Positions 16,136 through 24,832 of a stretch of 64,000 bases of DNA are shown piece after piece. Location: NCBI RefSeq assembly GCF_024385605.1, contig NZ_JANFOJ010000006.1, positions 1 through 64,000 of the forward strand, in the 5' to 3' direction. Positions within the stretch are counted from its first letter, which is position 1. The number at the start of each line of letters is the position of its first letter. Below the pieces are notes generated by a model. The model ran no database searches and had not been told where the DNA came from. It was given only the letters and a program-made list of their open reading frames with translations. The translations under genes were made by a program, and so were the position numbers. Source of the DNA: Sporolactobacillus sp. STSJ-5. Lineage in GTDB: Bacteria; Bacillota; Bacilli; Bacillales; Sporolactobacillaceae.

Positions 16136-16591
16136 CTATTTTTCGTATATATGTTTCAAATAATTTGCCAGTTCTTCTTTTAATTTGCCGTGCTTATGCT
16201 CATTAAAATGCTTTTCTTCGTCGTACCAATTTGATGAGTCATACAGCCAAACAGGCATTTTTCTTCTCTCATCTTTTTCCCATTCATATCTTGGAAAAAT
16301 ATGTGCATGTAAGAACGCGTCTGTATTCCCCAAGATATCATAATTGATTCTTAGAGGATGGCACACGTTCATAATCGCGTCTCCTACTAAACTCATGTCT
16401 GTGAGAAACTGCGACCGCTCATCAATTGTCAGATCATTGAGGCTCAATACTTCTTTTTTGGGCAGTAAGACACAATAGCCGGGTAAAAATTGTGTATCTC
16501 CGATAACTGCAAAGCCGCTCTTCATTTTTGCTAGAACCATTGGATTTGTCCCGTTTAGAGCAGACTCAACCCTATTTTCTCTCCAATCCAT
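16136..16591 (-). CDS. HIT-like nucleotide hydrolase family protein
   Basis: A 151-residue protein (ATG at 16591 with SD GGAGG at 8-base spacing). The motif HAHIFPRYEWE at about residues 104-114 resembles the HIT/GalT nucleotide-binding motif, with the third position changed to PR as in Ap4A-hydrolase-like and GalT-like members. FLPGYCVLLPKKEV is the usual HIT beta-strand block. Probably cytoplasmic hydrolysis of a nucleotide conjugate; the substrate is unknown. It lies 46 bp downstream of the DUF423 gene on the same strand. Confidence 0.7.
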   Translation of the reverse strand: MDWRENRVESALNGTNPMVLAKMKSGFAVIGDTQFLPGYCVLLPKKEVLSLNDLTIDERSQFLTDMSLVGDAIMNVCHPLRINYDILGNTDAFLHAHIFPRYEWEKDERRKMPVWLYDSSNWYDEEKHFNEHKHGKLKEELANYLKHIYEK

Positions 16592-16637
16592 TGCAAAAGC
16601 CTCCAGTATCGTTCGAATTAAATAATACTGTGTGCCA

Positions 16638-17012
16638 TTACGCGCGCAATGCGGCCATAACAACAAGCAGCCAGCTTGCGAGAAAGGCAACGCCGCCGAT
16701 CGGTGTAATGGCTCCAAGCATGCGAACACCGCTCAACGTCAGCGCATACAAGCTGCCGGAAAAAAGCAGAACACCGACTGCCATCAACCATCCGGACCAA
16801 GAAAGCAACGTGCTCTGCCCGCTGAATACGGTCAGTGCGAGGATGCCGATCACAATCAGTCCCAGCGCATGGTACATCTGATAATGAACACCCGTTTGAA
16901 ATACCGCCAAATCTTGTTCGGTGAGCCGCGTTTTCAATATATGAGCCCCGAATGCGCCAAATGCTACAGACAGGAAGGCTAATACAGCGCCAATTACTAT
17001 AAAACTTTTCAT
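16638..17012 (-). CDS. DUF423 membrane protein (YwdK-like)
   Basis: A 124-residue protein with four membrane helices and the DUF423 signature GAFGAHILKTRL, then FQTGVHYQMYHALGL. It is similar in size to B. subtilis YwdK, which lies beside gerQ; here it is near gerQ but on the opposite strand. Function unknown for the family. SD GAGAGGA precedes the ATG. Confidence 0.9.
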   Translation of the reverse strand: MKSFIVIGAVLAFLSVAFGAFGAHILKTRLTEQDLAVFQTGVHYQMYHALGLIVIGILALTVFSGQSTLLSWSGWLMAVGVLLFSGSLYALTLSGVRMLGAITPIGGVAFLASWLLVVMAALRA

Positions 17013-17196
17013 GAGTTCAGTCCTCTCAACAACGATTCTTTTCTTATTCTAGCATCTGTCCAATGACTCGTCTCATTTGCGGCTCAGAGAGGTTTCTATT
17101 AATTAGTGGTGTGAAATTTTCATCGAACATTTCCGTTTTTTATAGTTGAGTTTTTATCACAGCTACTAGTATAAAAAATGCTCCCATTCATCTCAC

Positions 17197-17511
17197 TTCT
17201 GTTTCATTATCCTGATCCTTCATTAGGTAACGAGTAAAATAAGCGGAGATTTTCCGGTTATATGCACCATGGAGCTTGTTTCGCCGGTGAATAAGGGTAA
17301 TTTTTCCGCTTATGCAAAGCAAAACCCTCCATTTTCATGTTTTTCAATTCGATAAGCGGAATTTTTCCGCCTATTTAAGCTATTTTTTCGTTCATTTTCT
17401 AAATAAGGGTAATTTTTCCTTCTATTTATCAGATTGGACGCTTACCTCATCGCCCAACTGATAAGAGCAGATTGGGAATCAGCAGCTTATGAGGCTTATC
17501 GTCATACCAGC
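17197..17511 (-). repeat. 315-bp inverted repeat, right copy
   Basis: Reverse complement of 5773-6087, the same length and about seven mismatches. The stretch 17040-17196 before it shows no gene. The flanking terminator at 17548-17568 also mirrors the one at 5726-5746, so homology extends in patches beyond the 315 bp. Confidence 0.9.
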
Positions 17512-17547
17512 AAGACAAAACCTTAACTTTCTTTACTTGTAAGAAAA

Positions 17548-17745
17548 ACCGGGCACAAAACGCCCGGTCCTTAATCTCCAGCCATGTGTGATTGGTTTGT
17601 GTCTTTACAGTGTTGAATCATCGCTTCGTTTGCTCGCATCAACAGAGCACGACCGCGGGCGCACCGCGAGCCTCCTCAGACAAGCAGAAATCTGCGGGGT
17701 CTCGCTGGCACCTGATCCCGCAGGCGTCTCGCACCTCCGCTTTGA
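17548..17745 (-). repeat. GC-rich intergenic element ending in the conserved terminator, copy A
   Basis: On the minus strand it runs from GGAGGTGCGAGACGCCTGCGG through GAGACCCCGCAG and GAGGAGGCTCGCGG to CCCGCGG and GATGCGAGCAA, then ends in GGACCGGGCG...GCCCGGTTTTTCTTA (hairpin 17548-17568). The same order of words occurs at 32035-32217 on the plus strand. From memory, similar GC-rich repeats with CGAGACTCCTGCGGG words are widespread in Bacillaceae intergenic DNA; function unknown. Confidence 0.75.
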
Positions 17746-17820
17746 TTCTCGGTCAAGACACTAGTGGTTTATTCGTTTAAAAATGGGGTAAAATCTTATA
17801 CTTTCTTATCTTGCAAAAAA

Positions 17821-17842
17821 GGCTGCGACATCAGCCGCAGCC
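17821..17842 (-). terminator. Terminator of the hydroxyacid dehydrogenase gene
   Basis: Minus-strand stem GGCTGCG/CGCAGCC followed by TTTTTTGC, 15 bp past the stop. Confidence 0.9.
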
Positions 17843-17857
17843 TTTCCTTTTCACTAT

Positions 17858-18727
17858 TTATTGATTCCAATATTTTTTGTAGATTGCTTGTGTTCCGCTG
17901 TTTTCTTCGCCTTGTTCGGCGAGCTCATCATAGATCTTCTTGGACAATGCAAGTCCCGGTGCATCCATGCCCATTGCTTCGGCCGATTCGAGCGCGATTC
18001 GTTCATCTTTAATTAAATGCTTGATATAGAAGCCCGGTTCAAAATCGCCTTTCAGCATTCGTCGGCCGAGATTGGTCAGTGACCAGCTGCCGGCTGCGCC
18101 TGTTTCGATGCTCTCCATCACCGTATCGGTATCAAGTCCGGCATGCTTTGCATAGGCTAATGCTTCCGCAACGCCGATCATGTTTGAGGCGATGGCAATT
18201 TGATTCGCCATTTTCGTATGCTGACCCGAGCCTGCTTTTCCCTGATACACGATTTTCTGCCCCATGGCTTGAAAAACCGGTGCCAGTGTCTCAGCATCTT
18301 TCGAATCTCCGCCGATCATAATCGACAACGTACCGTTCTTCGCGCCGACATCGCCGCCGGAAACCGGAGCGTCAAGTGCGTGCAAACCTTTTTCCGCGGC
18401 TGCCTTATAAATTTTTTCCGCAAGCTGAGGTGATGAGGTTGTCATGTCAATTAAATAGGCGCCTTTTTCAGCATGATCAATGATCCCGTTATCAAAATAA
18501 ACGGAAGCGACATCCTTTGGATAACCGACCATCGTAATGACTGCATCCGCTCCTTCTGCCGCTTCCTCAGGGCTCGATTTCCAAACAGCTCCCTCCGAAA
18601 CAAGATCATCTGCTTTACTTTTCGTTCGATTATAGACCTGAAGCGCAAATCCTGCCTTCATCAGATTGCGAATCATACCCTTGCCCATGACTCCGGTTCC
18701 AACAAATCCAATCGTTTTCACTGCCAT
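17858..18727 (-). CDS. Beta-hydroxyacid dehydrogenase (YkwC-like)
   Basis: A 289-residue NAD(P)-dependent enzyme of the 3-hydroxyisobutyrate dehydrogenase family. Rossmann motif GFVGTGVMGKGM is at residues 7-18, the substrate-binding DAPVSGGDVGAKNGTL near 118, and the catalytic lysine in GSGQHTKMANQ near 172. The C-terminal block TGAAGSWSL and the ending GEENSGTQAIYKKYW agree closely with B. subtilis YkwC. It oxidises or reduces a 3-hydroxyacid or tartronate semialdehyde; the exact substrate is not known. Monocistronic with its own terminator. Confidence 0.9.
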   Translation of the reverse strand: MAVKTIGFVGTGVMGKGMIRNLMKAGFALQVYNRTKSKADDLVSEGAVWKSSPEEAAEGADAVITMVGYPKDVASVYFDNGIIDHAEKGAYLIDMTTSSPQLAEKIYKAAAEKGLHALDAPVSGGDVGAKNGTLSIMIGGDSKDAETLAPVFQAMGQKIVYQGKAGSGQHTKMANQIAIASNMIGVAEALAYAKHAGLDTDTVMESIETGAAGSWSLTNLGRRMLKGDFEPGFYIKHLIKDERIALESAEAMGMDAPGLALSKKIYDELAEQGEENSGTQAIYKKYWNQ

Positions 18728-18810
18728 TCATCCCACTCGCTTTCCTATGTGTTTACCTAGGATTAACCATAGCATGAAAGACGTGCGTTTTCACGTGATA
18801 TGCAGGCCGA

Positions 18811-20070
18811 TTAAACCTTGCGAATCTGGAAAAAGTGGGTGAATACCCATGGATACTGTGGCATCGCAAAATTAATTTGCCAGGTACCAATGCCGCCGAT
18901 CCGCGAATTATAAACAATCTGCGCTTTTTCAAACAGGCTGCGCACATCTTCAAACCAGACAACACGGTTTTGCCCACTGTCATCTGTATAGTAGAAGTAT
19001 GCTGCCTGATCTGCTGTCGAATAGTTAATCGGCACTTGTTCACTCATGGCAAGATTTACCGCTGCTTGATACGTAATCGCTCTGCCCGGATTTTGGCTGG
19101 AAAAAGGAATCGGCCAGTCATAGCCATAAAACGGCGTACCCATGATAATCTTATTGCGATCCATCACACTAGCTGCATAATTGACTGTAGCGATGACATC
19201 TTGAATCGGTGCGGTAGGTCCCGGCTCACTGCCTGCATAATGCCAATCATAAGCCATGATAAAAAATTGGTCGACAATGGCTCCGATTGCTGCATAGTCA
19301 TAGCCGCGCACCCACGGCACCGTATCGTCGGTCTTGGCCGGAACCGCAATACTGAGATTCAGCCCGGCTGCCTGCGTGCGCTGCTGCAGCGCTTGGAGAA
19401 ACATAACAAAAGCATTCCGGTCAGCCGGAAGGACACCTTCAAAATCCACATTGATGCCGCCGTACCCATCAGACGTGGCATAATTAATCATGTTGTCAAT
19501 CAAGCGCTGCTGAACATCCGGTGTGTTCAGAACGCGTTGAACAAGAGCTGAATTAAATCCTGTCTCGGTCAAATTGGTAACGGTAATGACCGGTGTCACC
19601 CGTCCGCGCCAAGACGCAAGTACGGCTGCATTGTCATTGAGCGGACTCAAATCGCCGTTCCAATTAAAATGAGTTTCGAACAAACCAATATAGGTTAGAT
19701 ATGGTGCATTGTCCGCAATTACCGCTTGATCAATTGCCGGTGTCCGAAGCTGCGAGTAGCTGAAATGGGTCGCCACACGGCGTTCAATCGCCGGAAGATT
19801 AATTTTCTGACCGGGACTTAAGCGATCAGGATTAATCCCTGGATTCGCTTGACGCACCGCGCTTAACGGAACATACGCCATGCGCGAAATCGTCCAAAGA
19901 CTGTCGCCCGGCTGTACTGTATAAACATCACTTGTCACGAGCAGCGACTGACCGGTGACGATATTCGTCGCCGTCAGTCCATTTACTGCTCTTAATGTAT
20001 TCACAGGAATATCAAATTTCTGGCTGATTCCAAATAATGAGTCACCAGCCCTCACTGTATAGACAAACAT
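18811..20070 (-). CDS. LysM and GH18 domain spore cortex-lytic enzyme (SleL/YaaH-like)
   Basis: A 419-residue protein (ATG at 20070, with GGGTGG just upstream; a longer upstream frame lacks an SD). Two LysM domains at about 2-46 and 48-94 (YTVRAGDSLFGIS and YTVQPGDSLWTIS) bind peptidoglycan, followed by a GH18 catalytic domain. The catalytic motif GYGGINVDFEGV has the DxE pair, with FFIMAYDWHYAG as the second sugar-binding block. SleL/YaaH is an N-acetylglucosaminidase acting on cortex fragments during germination. No signal peptide, as expected for coat-deposited proteins. Confidence 0.9.
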   Translation of the reverse strand: MFVYTVRAGDSLFGISQKFDIPVNTLRAVNGLTATNIVTGQSLLVTSDVYTVQPGDSLWTISRMAYVPLSAVRQANPGINPDRLSPGQKINLPAIERRVATHFSYSQLRTPAIDQAVIADNAPYLTYIGLFETHFNWNGDLSPLNDNAAVLASWRGRVTPVITVTNLTETGFNSALVQRVLNTPDVQQRLIDNMINYATSDGYGGINVDFEGVLPADRNAFVMFLQALQQRTQAAGLNLSIAVPAKTDDTVPWVRGYDYAAIGAIVDQFFIMAYDWHYAGSEPGPTAPIQDVIATVNYAASVMDRNKIIMGTPFYGYDWPIPFSSQNPGRAITYQAAVNLAMSEQVPINYSTADQAAYFYYTDDSGQNRVVWFEDVRSLFEKAQIVYNSRIGGIGTWQINFAMPQYPWVFTHFFQIRKV

Positions 20071-20324
20071 AGTTCCACCCTTCCCGCTCCTGTCATTTGC
20101 AGGCCTATTCATTCTGCAGATGCATAGGCATTTCACACTATTTTATTCAGCATGTTCGGAACGGTTCCGGCAGGTAGATAAGAAGACAAAAAAAGGTTAT
20201 TATAGGATACGTTGCGTGTCTGAAAGATTGATAGACCGCACCATGGTTTGCTCAATTCGCAGCGAACGATTTTACTTAATAGGTCATAGTGTATAGAAAG
20301 AATGTAAGGAAAAGAGGGTTATTT

Positions 20325-21518
20325 ATGGCTGAATTCATCCCATCCCGGCAGGTTCAAGCACTTCCCGCCAATTACTTTACAAGCATTGATCATCGGATCA
20401 ATTCGGTGGTCAAGCAAGGCATTGATGTCATTCATCTTCATACCGGAAGTCCTGATCAACCGACCCCCAAACCAATTATTCAGGCAATGAATAAAGCTGC
20501 TCAGCTTCATGAAAATCAAGGATATCCTCCTGCGGGCGGTACAGCAACACTCAAAGAGGCCATCAGTGAATTTTATATGCGCGAATACGGTGTTTCCGTT
20601 GATCCGGAGACGGAAGTAACCGTGTTTGACGGCGCAACCGTCGCTATTTCAGCACTTCCGCAAGCGATGCTGAATCCGGGCGACGTCATGTTGACAACCG
20701 ATCCCGGCTATCCGCTCTATTTTGTTTGCCCGCACTTGGCCGGCGCTGAAACCTATGGCATACCGGTTCATGCTGAAGACGGATTTTTACCAAACTACCA
20801 AACGATTCCTGAAAAGATTCTGCAAAAGTCAAAGCTTCTGATGCTGAATTATCCGAACAATCCGACCGGAGCGATGGCTACAAAAGAATTTTTTGCGGAT
20901 ACCGTTGCTTTTTCACAAGCGCATCATATTCCGGTTGTTCATGATTTCGCCTATGCAGCATTCGGCTTTGACGGTAAGCGCCCGCTCAGCTTTCTGCAAA
21001 CTCCTGGTGCAAAGGAACAAGGCATTGAAGTTTACACGTTGTCAAAAACCTATAATATGGCCGGATTCCGCATCGGGTTCGCAGTCGGCAATGCCTCAAT
21101 TATTCGAGCTCTCAGTCAGTTCCATGACATTGATCATTCGGACGTGCCAAGCGCCATTCAAGATGCAGCCGCAGCTGCTCTGCTCGGGCCGCAGCAATCC
21201 GTTCAAGAATTATGCGCGCTGTACGAGCATCGTCGCAACGTACTCGTCTCCGGCATACGCGCGATCGGTTGGGATGTTATCGCACCGCAAGGCTCGTTCT
21301 TCTGCTGGTTCAAGGCTCCAAGCGGTTATACCTCCGAAACCTTTGCCGACGCTCTACTTGAACGTGCTCATGTTGCGGTGGCACCGGGTGCCGGATTTGG
21401 TACCCATGGGAATCAATTCGTCCGAGCCGGACTGCTCGAATCCGAGGAACGCCTGAAGGAAGCCGTCATACGGATCAAAGCTTCCGGAATTCTCAATGAA
21501 ACCCCTGTGCAAAATTAA
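20325..21518 (+). CDS. PLP-dependent class I/II aminotransferase
   Basis: A 397-residue fold-type I aminotransferase (ATG at 20325, SD AAAGAGGG). Family marks are the N-terminal IHLHTGSPDQPTPKPI, the LNYPNNPTGA block, the aspartate in VVHDFAYAAFGFDG, and the PLP lysine in TLSKTYNMAGFRIGFAVG. It resembles LL-diaminopimelate or MalY/PatA-like aminotransferases of Bacillales, whose amino donor is not predictable. Monocistronic and ended by a strong bidirectional terminator. The 250 bases upstream show no riboswitch. Confidence 0.85.
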   Translation: MAEFIPSRQVQALPANYFTSIDHRINSVVKQGIDVIHLHTGSPDQPTPKPIIQAMNKAAQLHENQGYPPAGGTATLKEAISEFYMREYGVSVDPETEVTVFDGATVAISALPQAMLNPGDVMLTTDPGYPLYFVCPHLAGAETYGIPVHAEDGFLPNYQTIPEKILQKSKLLMLNYPNNPTGAMATKEFFADTVAFSQAHHIPVVHDFAYAAFGFDGKRPLSFLQTPGAKEQGIEVYTLSKTYNMAGFRIGFAVGNASIIRALSQFHDIDHSDVPSAIQDAAAAALLGPQQSVQELCALYEHRRNVLVSGIRAIGWDVIAPQGSFFCWFKAPSGYTSETFADALLERAHVAVAPGAGFGTHGNQFVRAGLLESEERLKEAVIRIKASGILNETPVQN

Positions 21519-21528
21519 CCAATAAATG

Positions 21529-21568
21529 AAAAGAACTTTTCCCAGCATTTATCGGGAAAAGTTCTTTT
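21529..21568. terminator. Bidirectional terminator
   Basis: Perfect 15-bp stem AAAAGAACTTTTCCC/GGGAAAAGTTCTTTT with T runs on both strands, between the convergent aminotransferase and YisL genes. Confidence 0.93.
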
Positions 21569-21895
21569 TTAGATCACATGATAACCCATCAGCAAAATCA
21601 AGATCAGAAGCACGGCAATCAAAACAAGAAAGATCCAGGATGATTCTTTTTTCTTACGTTTGCCCATCGCCACTTCCATGAGTCCGATTAAGGCGAAGGA
21701 AAGCACGCCTTTAATCGTCGGCACCAGTGGGAAATGGATTAAGAAGAGCATGACTACTCCGGTTATAATCATAACCAGATAAGCCGTCCGCAGAATCATA
21801 CTCCACACTTTTTGCTCCGTGAGAAGATAGCTTAGGATAAAAAGGATCACGACAAGCCCCCAAACGAGGCCATGTATTTGCAGTAGTACATGCAT
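21569..21895 (-). CDS. YisL/UPF0344 family membrane protein
   Basis: A 108-residue protein with four helices, starting MHVLLQIHGLVWGLVVILF. This agrees with the UPF0344 (DUF1516) family, YisL in B. subtilis. The ATG at 21895 has AGAGG at 7-base spacing; an in-frame ATG 24 bp upstream lacks an SD. Its stop codon touches the arm of the shared terminator. Function unknown. Confidence 0.85.
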   Translation of the reverse strand: MHVLLQIHGLVWGLVVILFILSYLLTEQKVWSMILRTAYLVMIITGVVMLFLIHFPLVPTIKGVLSFALIGLMEVAMGKRKKKESSWIFLVLIAVLLILILLMGYHVI

Positions 21896-22004
21896 GTTTT
21901 TTCCTCTTCTCTGAATCATTTACTAGACTTGTCTCTATTTTAACACGAACAAATGCTTTTCCCAGTATTTGCATGATGGCCTATCTCATTAAATATCGAG
22001 TTTC

Positions 22005-23465
22005 TCAAATTTCATCGGTGTCATCCGAATGACGCGACAGATCGCATTGATCAAGCGGAATCAATTTTGACTTCATCTTCCATTTGGCGATCAGCCAAAC
22101 AGCAAGAAAAATCGGAATACCAATGTAGGCGGCAACAATTCCGCCCCAATCGATCCGGCCGCCGGAAAATGCGCCGAAGCTTTGTCCGATCACGACCACC
22201 ATGCATACCGCAAAAGCGAACAACGGACCAAACGGGAACCACTTTGCCCGATAAGGAAGGTCACTCACTTTTCCTCCTTGTGCAACATAGGCACGGCGGA
22301 AACGATAGTGACTGATCGCGATGCCGAGCCACGCAATAAAACCGCACATGCCTGATGCGCTAAGCAGCCAGTTATAAACAATGCCGTCACCGAATCCGGA
22401 GGCAAAGAAAGCAAGCAGACCGAACGCAGCTGTAACGACAAGCGACCAGATGGGAATACCATGCGTTGTCACATAGCCAAGGAATTTCGGTGCTTTTCCT
22501 TTTCGAGCGAGTGCATAGAGCATACGCGTCGATGCATACAGTCCGGAATTTCCTGCCGAGAGCACCGCCGTTAAAATAACGGCATTCATCACCGACGCGG
22601 CAATCGCAAGCCCCGCTCTCTGAAACACAAGCGTGAAGGGACTGACCATAACCTGATCGGTCGCAGACAAATTATGACTCGTATAAGGAATGATCATGGC
22701 AATAACGAAGATTGCTAGAATATAAAATAGGAGTATCCGCCAGAAAATCGTGTTCATTGCTTTCGGAACACTTTTTTCCGGATGCTCGCTTTCACCGGCA
22801 CTCACACCAAGCAGCTCCGTTCCTTGAAAAGAGTATCCGGCTGCGAGGAATACACCGAATGTCGCCAGAAATCCACCATGAAACGGCGCGTCACCAACGG
22901 CAAAGTTATGAAATCCGGGCACACCGCCGCCAAGAACACGGAAAATCATCAGCAACCCGACAACAATAAAAAGGATGACTGTTGCGACTTTAATAAATGC
23001 AAACCAATATTCCGACTCACCGTAGCCCTTAACCGTTAAAGCATTAAGTAAGAAGATAACAAGCAGAAATAGACCGCTCCAAAGCATCGACGAACTGTTG
23101 GGAAACCAGAATTTCATGATCAGTGTTGCGGCGGACAATTCGCTCGCAATGGTAATCGCCCAATTGTACCAATAATTCCAGCCAAGTGCGAAACCGAACG
23201 ACGGATCGACAAAGCGCGTCGCGTAGGTGCTGAACGATCCGCTTGTCGGCATGTAGGTCGCCAGTTCGCCAAGACTGGTCATCAGGAAATAAACCATGAT
23301 GCCTGTTAATCCATACGCGAGCAGTGCACCGCCCGGACCGGCCGTATAGATTGCGTTTCCACTGGCGAGGAAAAGCCCTGTTCCGATTGCTCCCCCAAGC
23401 GCGATCATCGTCAAATGACGTGATTTTAACCCGCGCCTTAATTGATTATTTCTCTTCTGCTGCAC
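22005..23465 (-). CDS. LysP-like lysine/amino acid permease
   Basis: A 486-residue APC-family transporter with 12 helices (GTG at 23465 with SD GGGAGAG; in-frame starts further upstream fall in or beside the riboswitch terminator and are unlikely). Long stretches follow E. coli LysP, for example GFALGWNYWYNWA, YSFQGTELLGVSAGESE, SPFTLVFQRAGL and ISHYRFRRAYVAQGG. It imports lysine with protons. A lysine riboswitch and transcription terminator sit directly upstream, an independent support for lysine as substrate. Confidence 0.92.
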   Translation of the reverse strand: MQQKRNNQLRRGLKSRHLTMIALGGAIGTGLFLASGNAIYTAGPGGALLAYGLTGIMVYFLMTSLGELATYMPTSGSFSTYATRFVDPSFGFALGWNYWYNWAITIASELSAATLIMKFWFPNSSSMLWSGLFLLVIFLLNALTVKGYGESEYWFAFIKVATVILFIVVGLLMIFRVLGGGVPGFHNFAVGDAPFHGGFLATFGVFLAAGYSFQGTELLGVSAGESEHPEKSVPKAMNTIFWRILLFYILAIFVIAMIIPYTSHNLSATDQVMVSPFTLVFQRAGLAIAASVMNAVILTAVLSAGNSGLYASTRMLYALARKGKAPKFLGYVTTHGIPIWSLVVTAAFGLLAFFASGFGDGIVYNWLLSASGMCGFIAWLGIAISHYRFRRAYVAQGGKVSDLPYRAKWFPFGPLFAFAVCMVVVIGQSFGAFSGGRIDWGGIVAAYIGIPIFLAVWLIAKWKMKSKLIPLDQCDLSRHSDDTDEI

Positions 23466-23526
23466 TTTTTCTCTCTCCCTCTCTGTATTTCGGGGAGATA
23501 TGTGAAGAATATAATTCATGGTTACT

Positions 23527-23567
23527 AAAAACGCCCGCCAAGGCAAGATCATGCCTTCGGCGGACGG
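23527..23567 (-). terminator. Riboswitch-controlled terminator of the lysine permease gene
   Basis: Minus-strand hairpin CGTCCGCCGAAGGCA/TGCCTTGGCGGGCG (one bulge) followed by TTTTTAG, lying between the lysine aptamer and the GTG start. With lysine bound, transcription should stop here. Confidence 0.88.
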
Positions 23568-23635
23568 GAAACTTTTATAGTAAAAAAGAATAAGATCTGT
23601 TTAAAATACAGGCTTATTGATCCATTTACTCCTCG

Positions 23636-23835
23636 CACATCTTCCACCGATAGCACACCACATGCCTAAAAAACATGTGACAGTCCCGCCCCTTTCGAAA
23701 ACGGACCCAGCACACTCGGCAAGAGAAACCGAATGTACTTCGGCAACAGTTCCTTACGCGCACCGTCCGGCTTCTCTTCGCCTCAGATGCGCTTATCTTA
23801 ACTGCCGCGCCTCTACCCCCTCGTGATCTTGTGAG
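23636..23835 (-). ncRNA. Lysine riboswitch (L-box)
   Basis: Read on the minus strand the leader carries the conserved L-box words in order: GGTAGAGGCGCGG, GTTAAGATAAGCGC, TGAGGCGAAGAGAAGCC, TTGCCGAAGTACA, TGCTGGGTCC, GGGACTGTCACATG and GCATGTGGTGTGCTATC. This matches the order I know from the lysC leader of B. subtilis (GATAGAGGTGCG, CGCCGAAGC, GGCTGTCA, GGGCTATC). It precedes a terminator hairpin and a LysP-like gene, so it should turn lysine uptake off when lysine is plentiful. Confidence 0.93.
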
Positions 23836-23858
23836 GAGATTTGTTAACAACAGGACTC

Positions 23859-23887
23859 ATTGTACCTTTATTAAAAATGATTATCAA
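23859..23887 (-). promoter_or_regulatory. Promoter of the lysine riboswitch transcript
   Basis: Minus-strand TTGATA (23882-23887), 17-bp spacer, TACAAT (23859-23864), about 25 bases upstream of the aptamer. AATGATTATCA, which resembles half a Fur box, overlaps the -35; too weak to call. Confidence 0.8.
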
Positions 23888-23899
23888 CCGTGTTTTTTT

Positions 23900-24137
23900 C
23901 TATTCCCCTTGATAAATTTCAAAGCGATCATGTTGACCGGTTGGATTTACTTTTCCCGCATCAACCGACGATAAAAACATTTCTTTAGGCCTGACCCATA
24001 GTTTCCGCTCGCCATACATTGCTCGGTAAACAACTATCTCTTTTTCCGCTTCCGAGTCCATTGCGACATCCTCGACATAATATATATAGATTCCCCTTAA
24101 AATGTCGGTAAAGTGTATGTAACTGAATCTCTCTCAT
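23900..24137 (-). pseudogene. DUF1653 protein gene broken by a +1 frameshift
   Basis: Two abutting frames on the minus strand together read as a complete DUF1653 protein of about 78 residues. The first frame gives MREIQLHTLYRHFKGNLY and the second gives YVEDVAMDSEAEKEIVVYR, then MYGERKLWVRPKEMF to the stop at 23900-23902. The shift lies in the TATATATATT run at about 24076-24092; removing one base there restores a single frame. The DUF1653 hallmarks (YRHFKGN, VVYRAMYGE, LWVRPKEMF) are all kept. Either a recent slippage mutation, a phase-variable tract or a sequencing error. SD AGGAG precedes the ATG, and it follows the phosphatase gene closely. Confidence 0.8.
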
Positions 24138-24171
24138 ATGGGAATGCACTCCTATTAAAATGTGTTTGACG

Positions 24172-24747
24172 TCAACCATTAGGCCACAGTCTTCTTACAT
24201 TTATTAGTTTCAACCCGTCAAAGTCCAATCGGTATACATCGGGTTTGGACGTCTGAAGCAGGAAATTCAAATTGTAAGAATGATCAAAGTAGCCCATCAT
24301 TAACGTCATAACTGCGCCGTGTGTACCAATGGCAATTTTCTTTCCTTGGTATGTGTTTATCAGGTCTAGAAGTACTCGAACCGCTCGTCGTTGGCATACT
24401 TCGTTCGACTCTCCTCCGTGCAAGGCATACTTTGGATCATGAAATGATCTTTTTAACAATGCAGCCAGCTCTTCGTTAGATAAAGTCTGATTTCCCGAGG
24501 TAAACATTCGTTCCTTAAGATCCTCAAACCTAATGATCTTTCTCCCTAATGAATGCGCCAGCTCTTTAATCGTTAGAACTGCTCGTTCATATGGACTTGA
24601 AACAAAAACATCAATTGCCTCGTTTTTCAACAAAAGCGTTACTTGATGTGCGTCAATTATTCCTTGAGCGGTTAGTCCTCTCGTTCGTTCATTCCGATCA
24701 TTTTTCGGTGATTCGCCATGCCGAACCATATAAACAACTGTTTTCAT
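24172..24747 (-). CDS. Histidine phosphatase family protein
   Basis: A 191-residue phosphoglycerate-mutase-like enzyme (ATG at 24747 with GAGG; an earlier ATG at 24777 lacks an SD). The catalytic RHGE is near residue 9 (VVYMVRHGESPKND), the second arginine in SSPYERAVLT, the glutamate in LKERMF, and the second histidine in GTHGAVMTLMM. It is a soluble phosphatase of unknown substrate. The DUF1653 pseudogene follows 35 bp downstream on the same strand. Confidence 0.9.
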   Translation of the reverse strand: MKTVVYMVRHGESPKNDRNERTRGLTAQGIIDAHQVTLLLKNEAIDVFVSSPYERAVLTIKELAHSLGRKIIRFEDLKERMFTSGNQTLSNEELAALLKRSFHDPKYALHGGESNEVCQRRAVRVLLDLINTYQGKKIAIGTHGAVMTLMMGYFDHSYNLNFLLQTSKPDVYRLDFDGLKLINVRRLWPNG

Positions 24748-24832
24748 CTTATCCTCGCATTTTGTGGTTGATATCATAAATACTAACGCTCAATAAACAT
24801 TTTAGAGGTCCATAATCCCTCCTGTTGTTCAA

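Noticed and set aside
5773-17511. Genomic island or composite transposon bounded by the 315-bp repeats
   Set aside because: The content is core metabolism and spore genes in Bacillus-like neighbourhoods, and no transposase or integrase lies in or beside the repeats.
23870-23890. Fur box at the lysine permease promoter
   Set aside because: Only AATGATTATCA of the 19-bp consensus is present, about 12 of 19 matches, and iron control of lysine uptake has no support.
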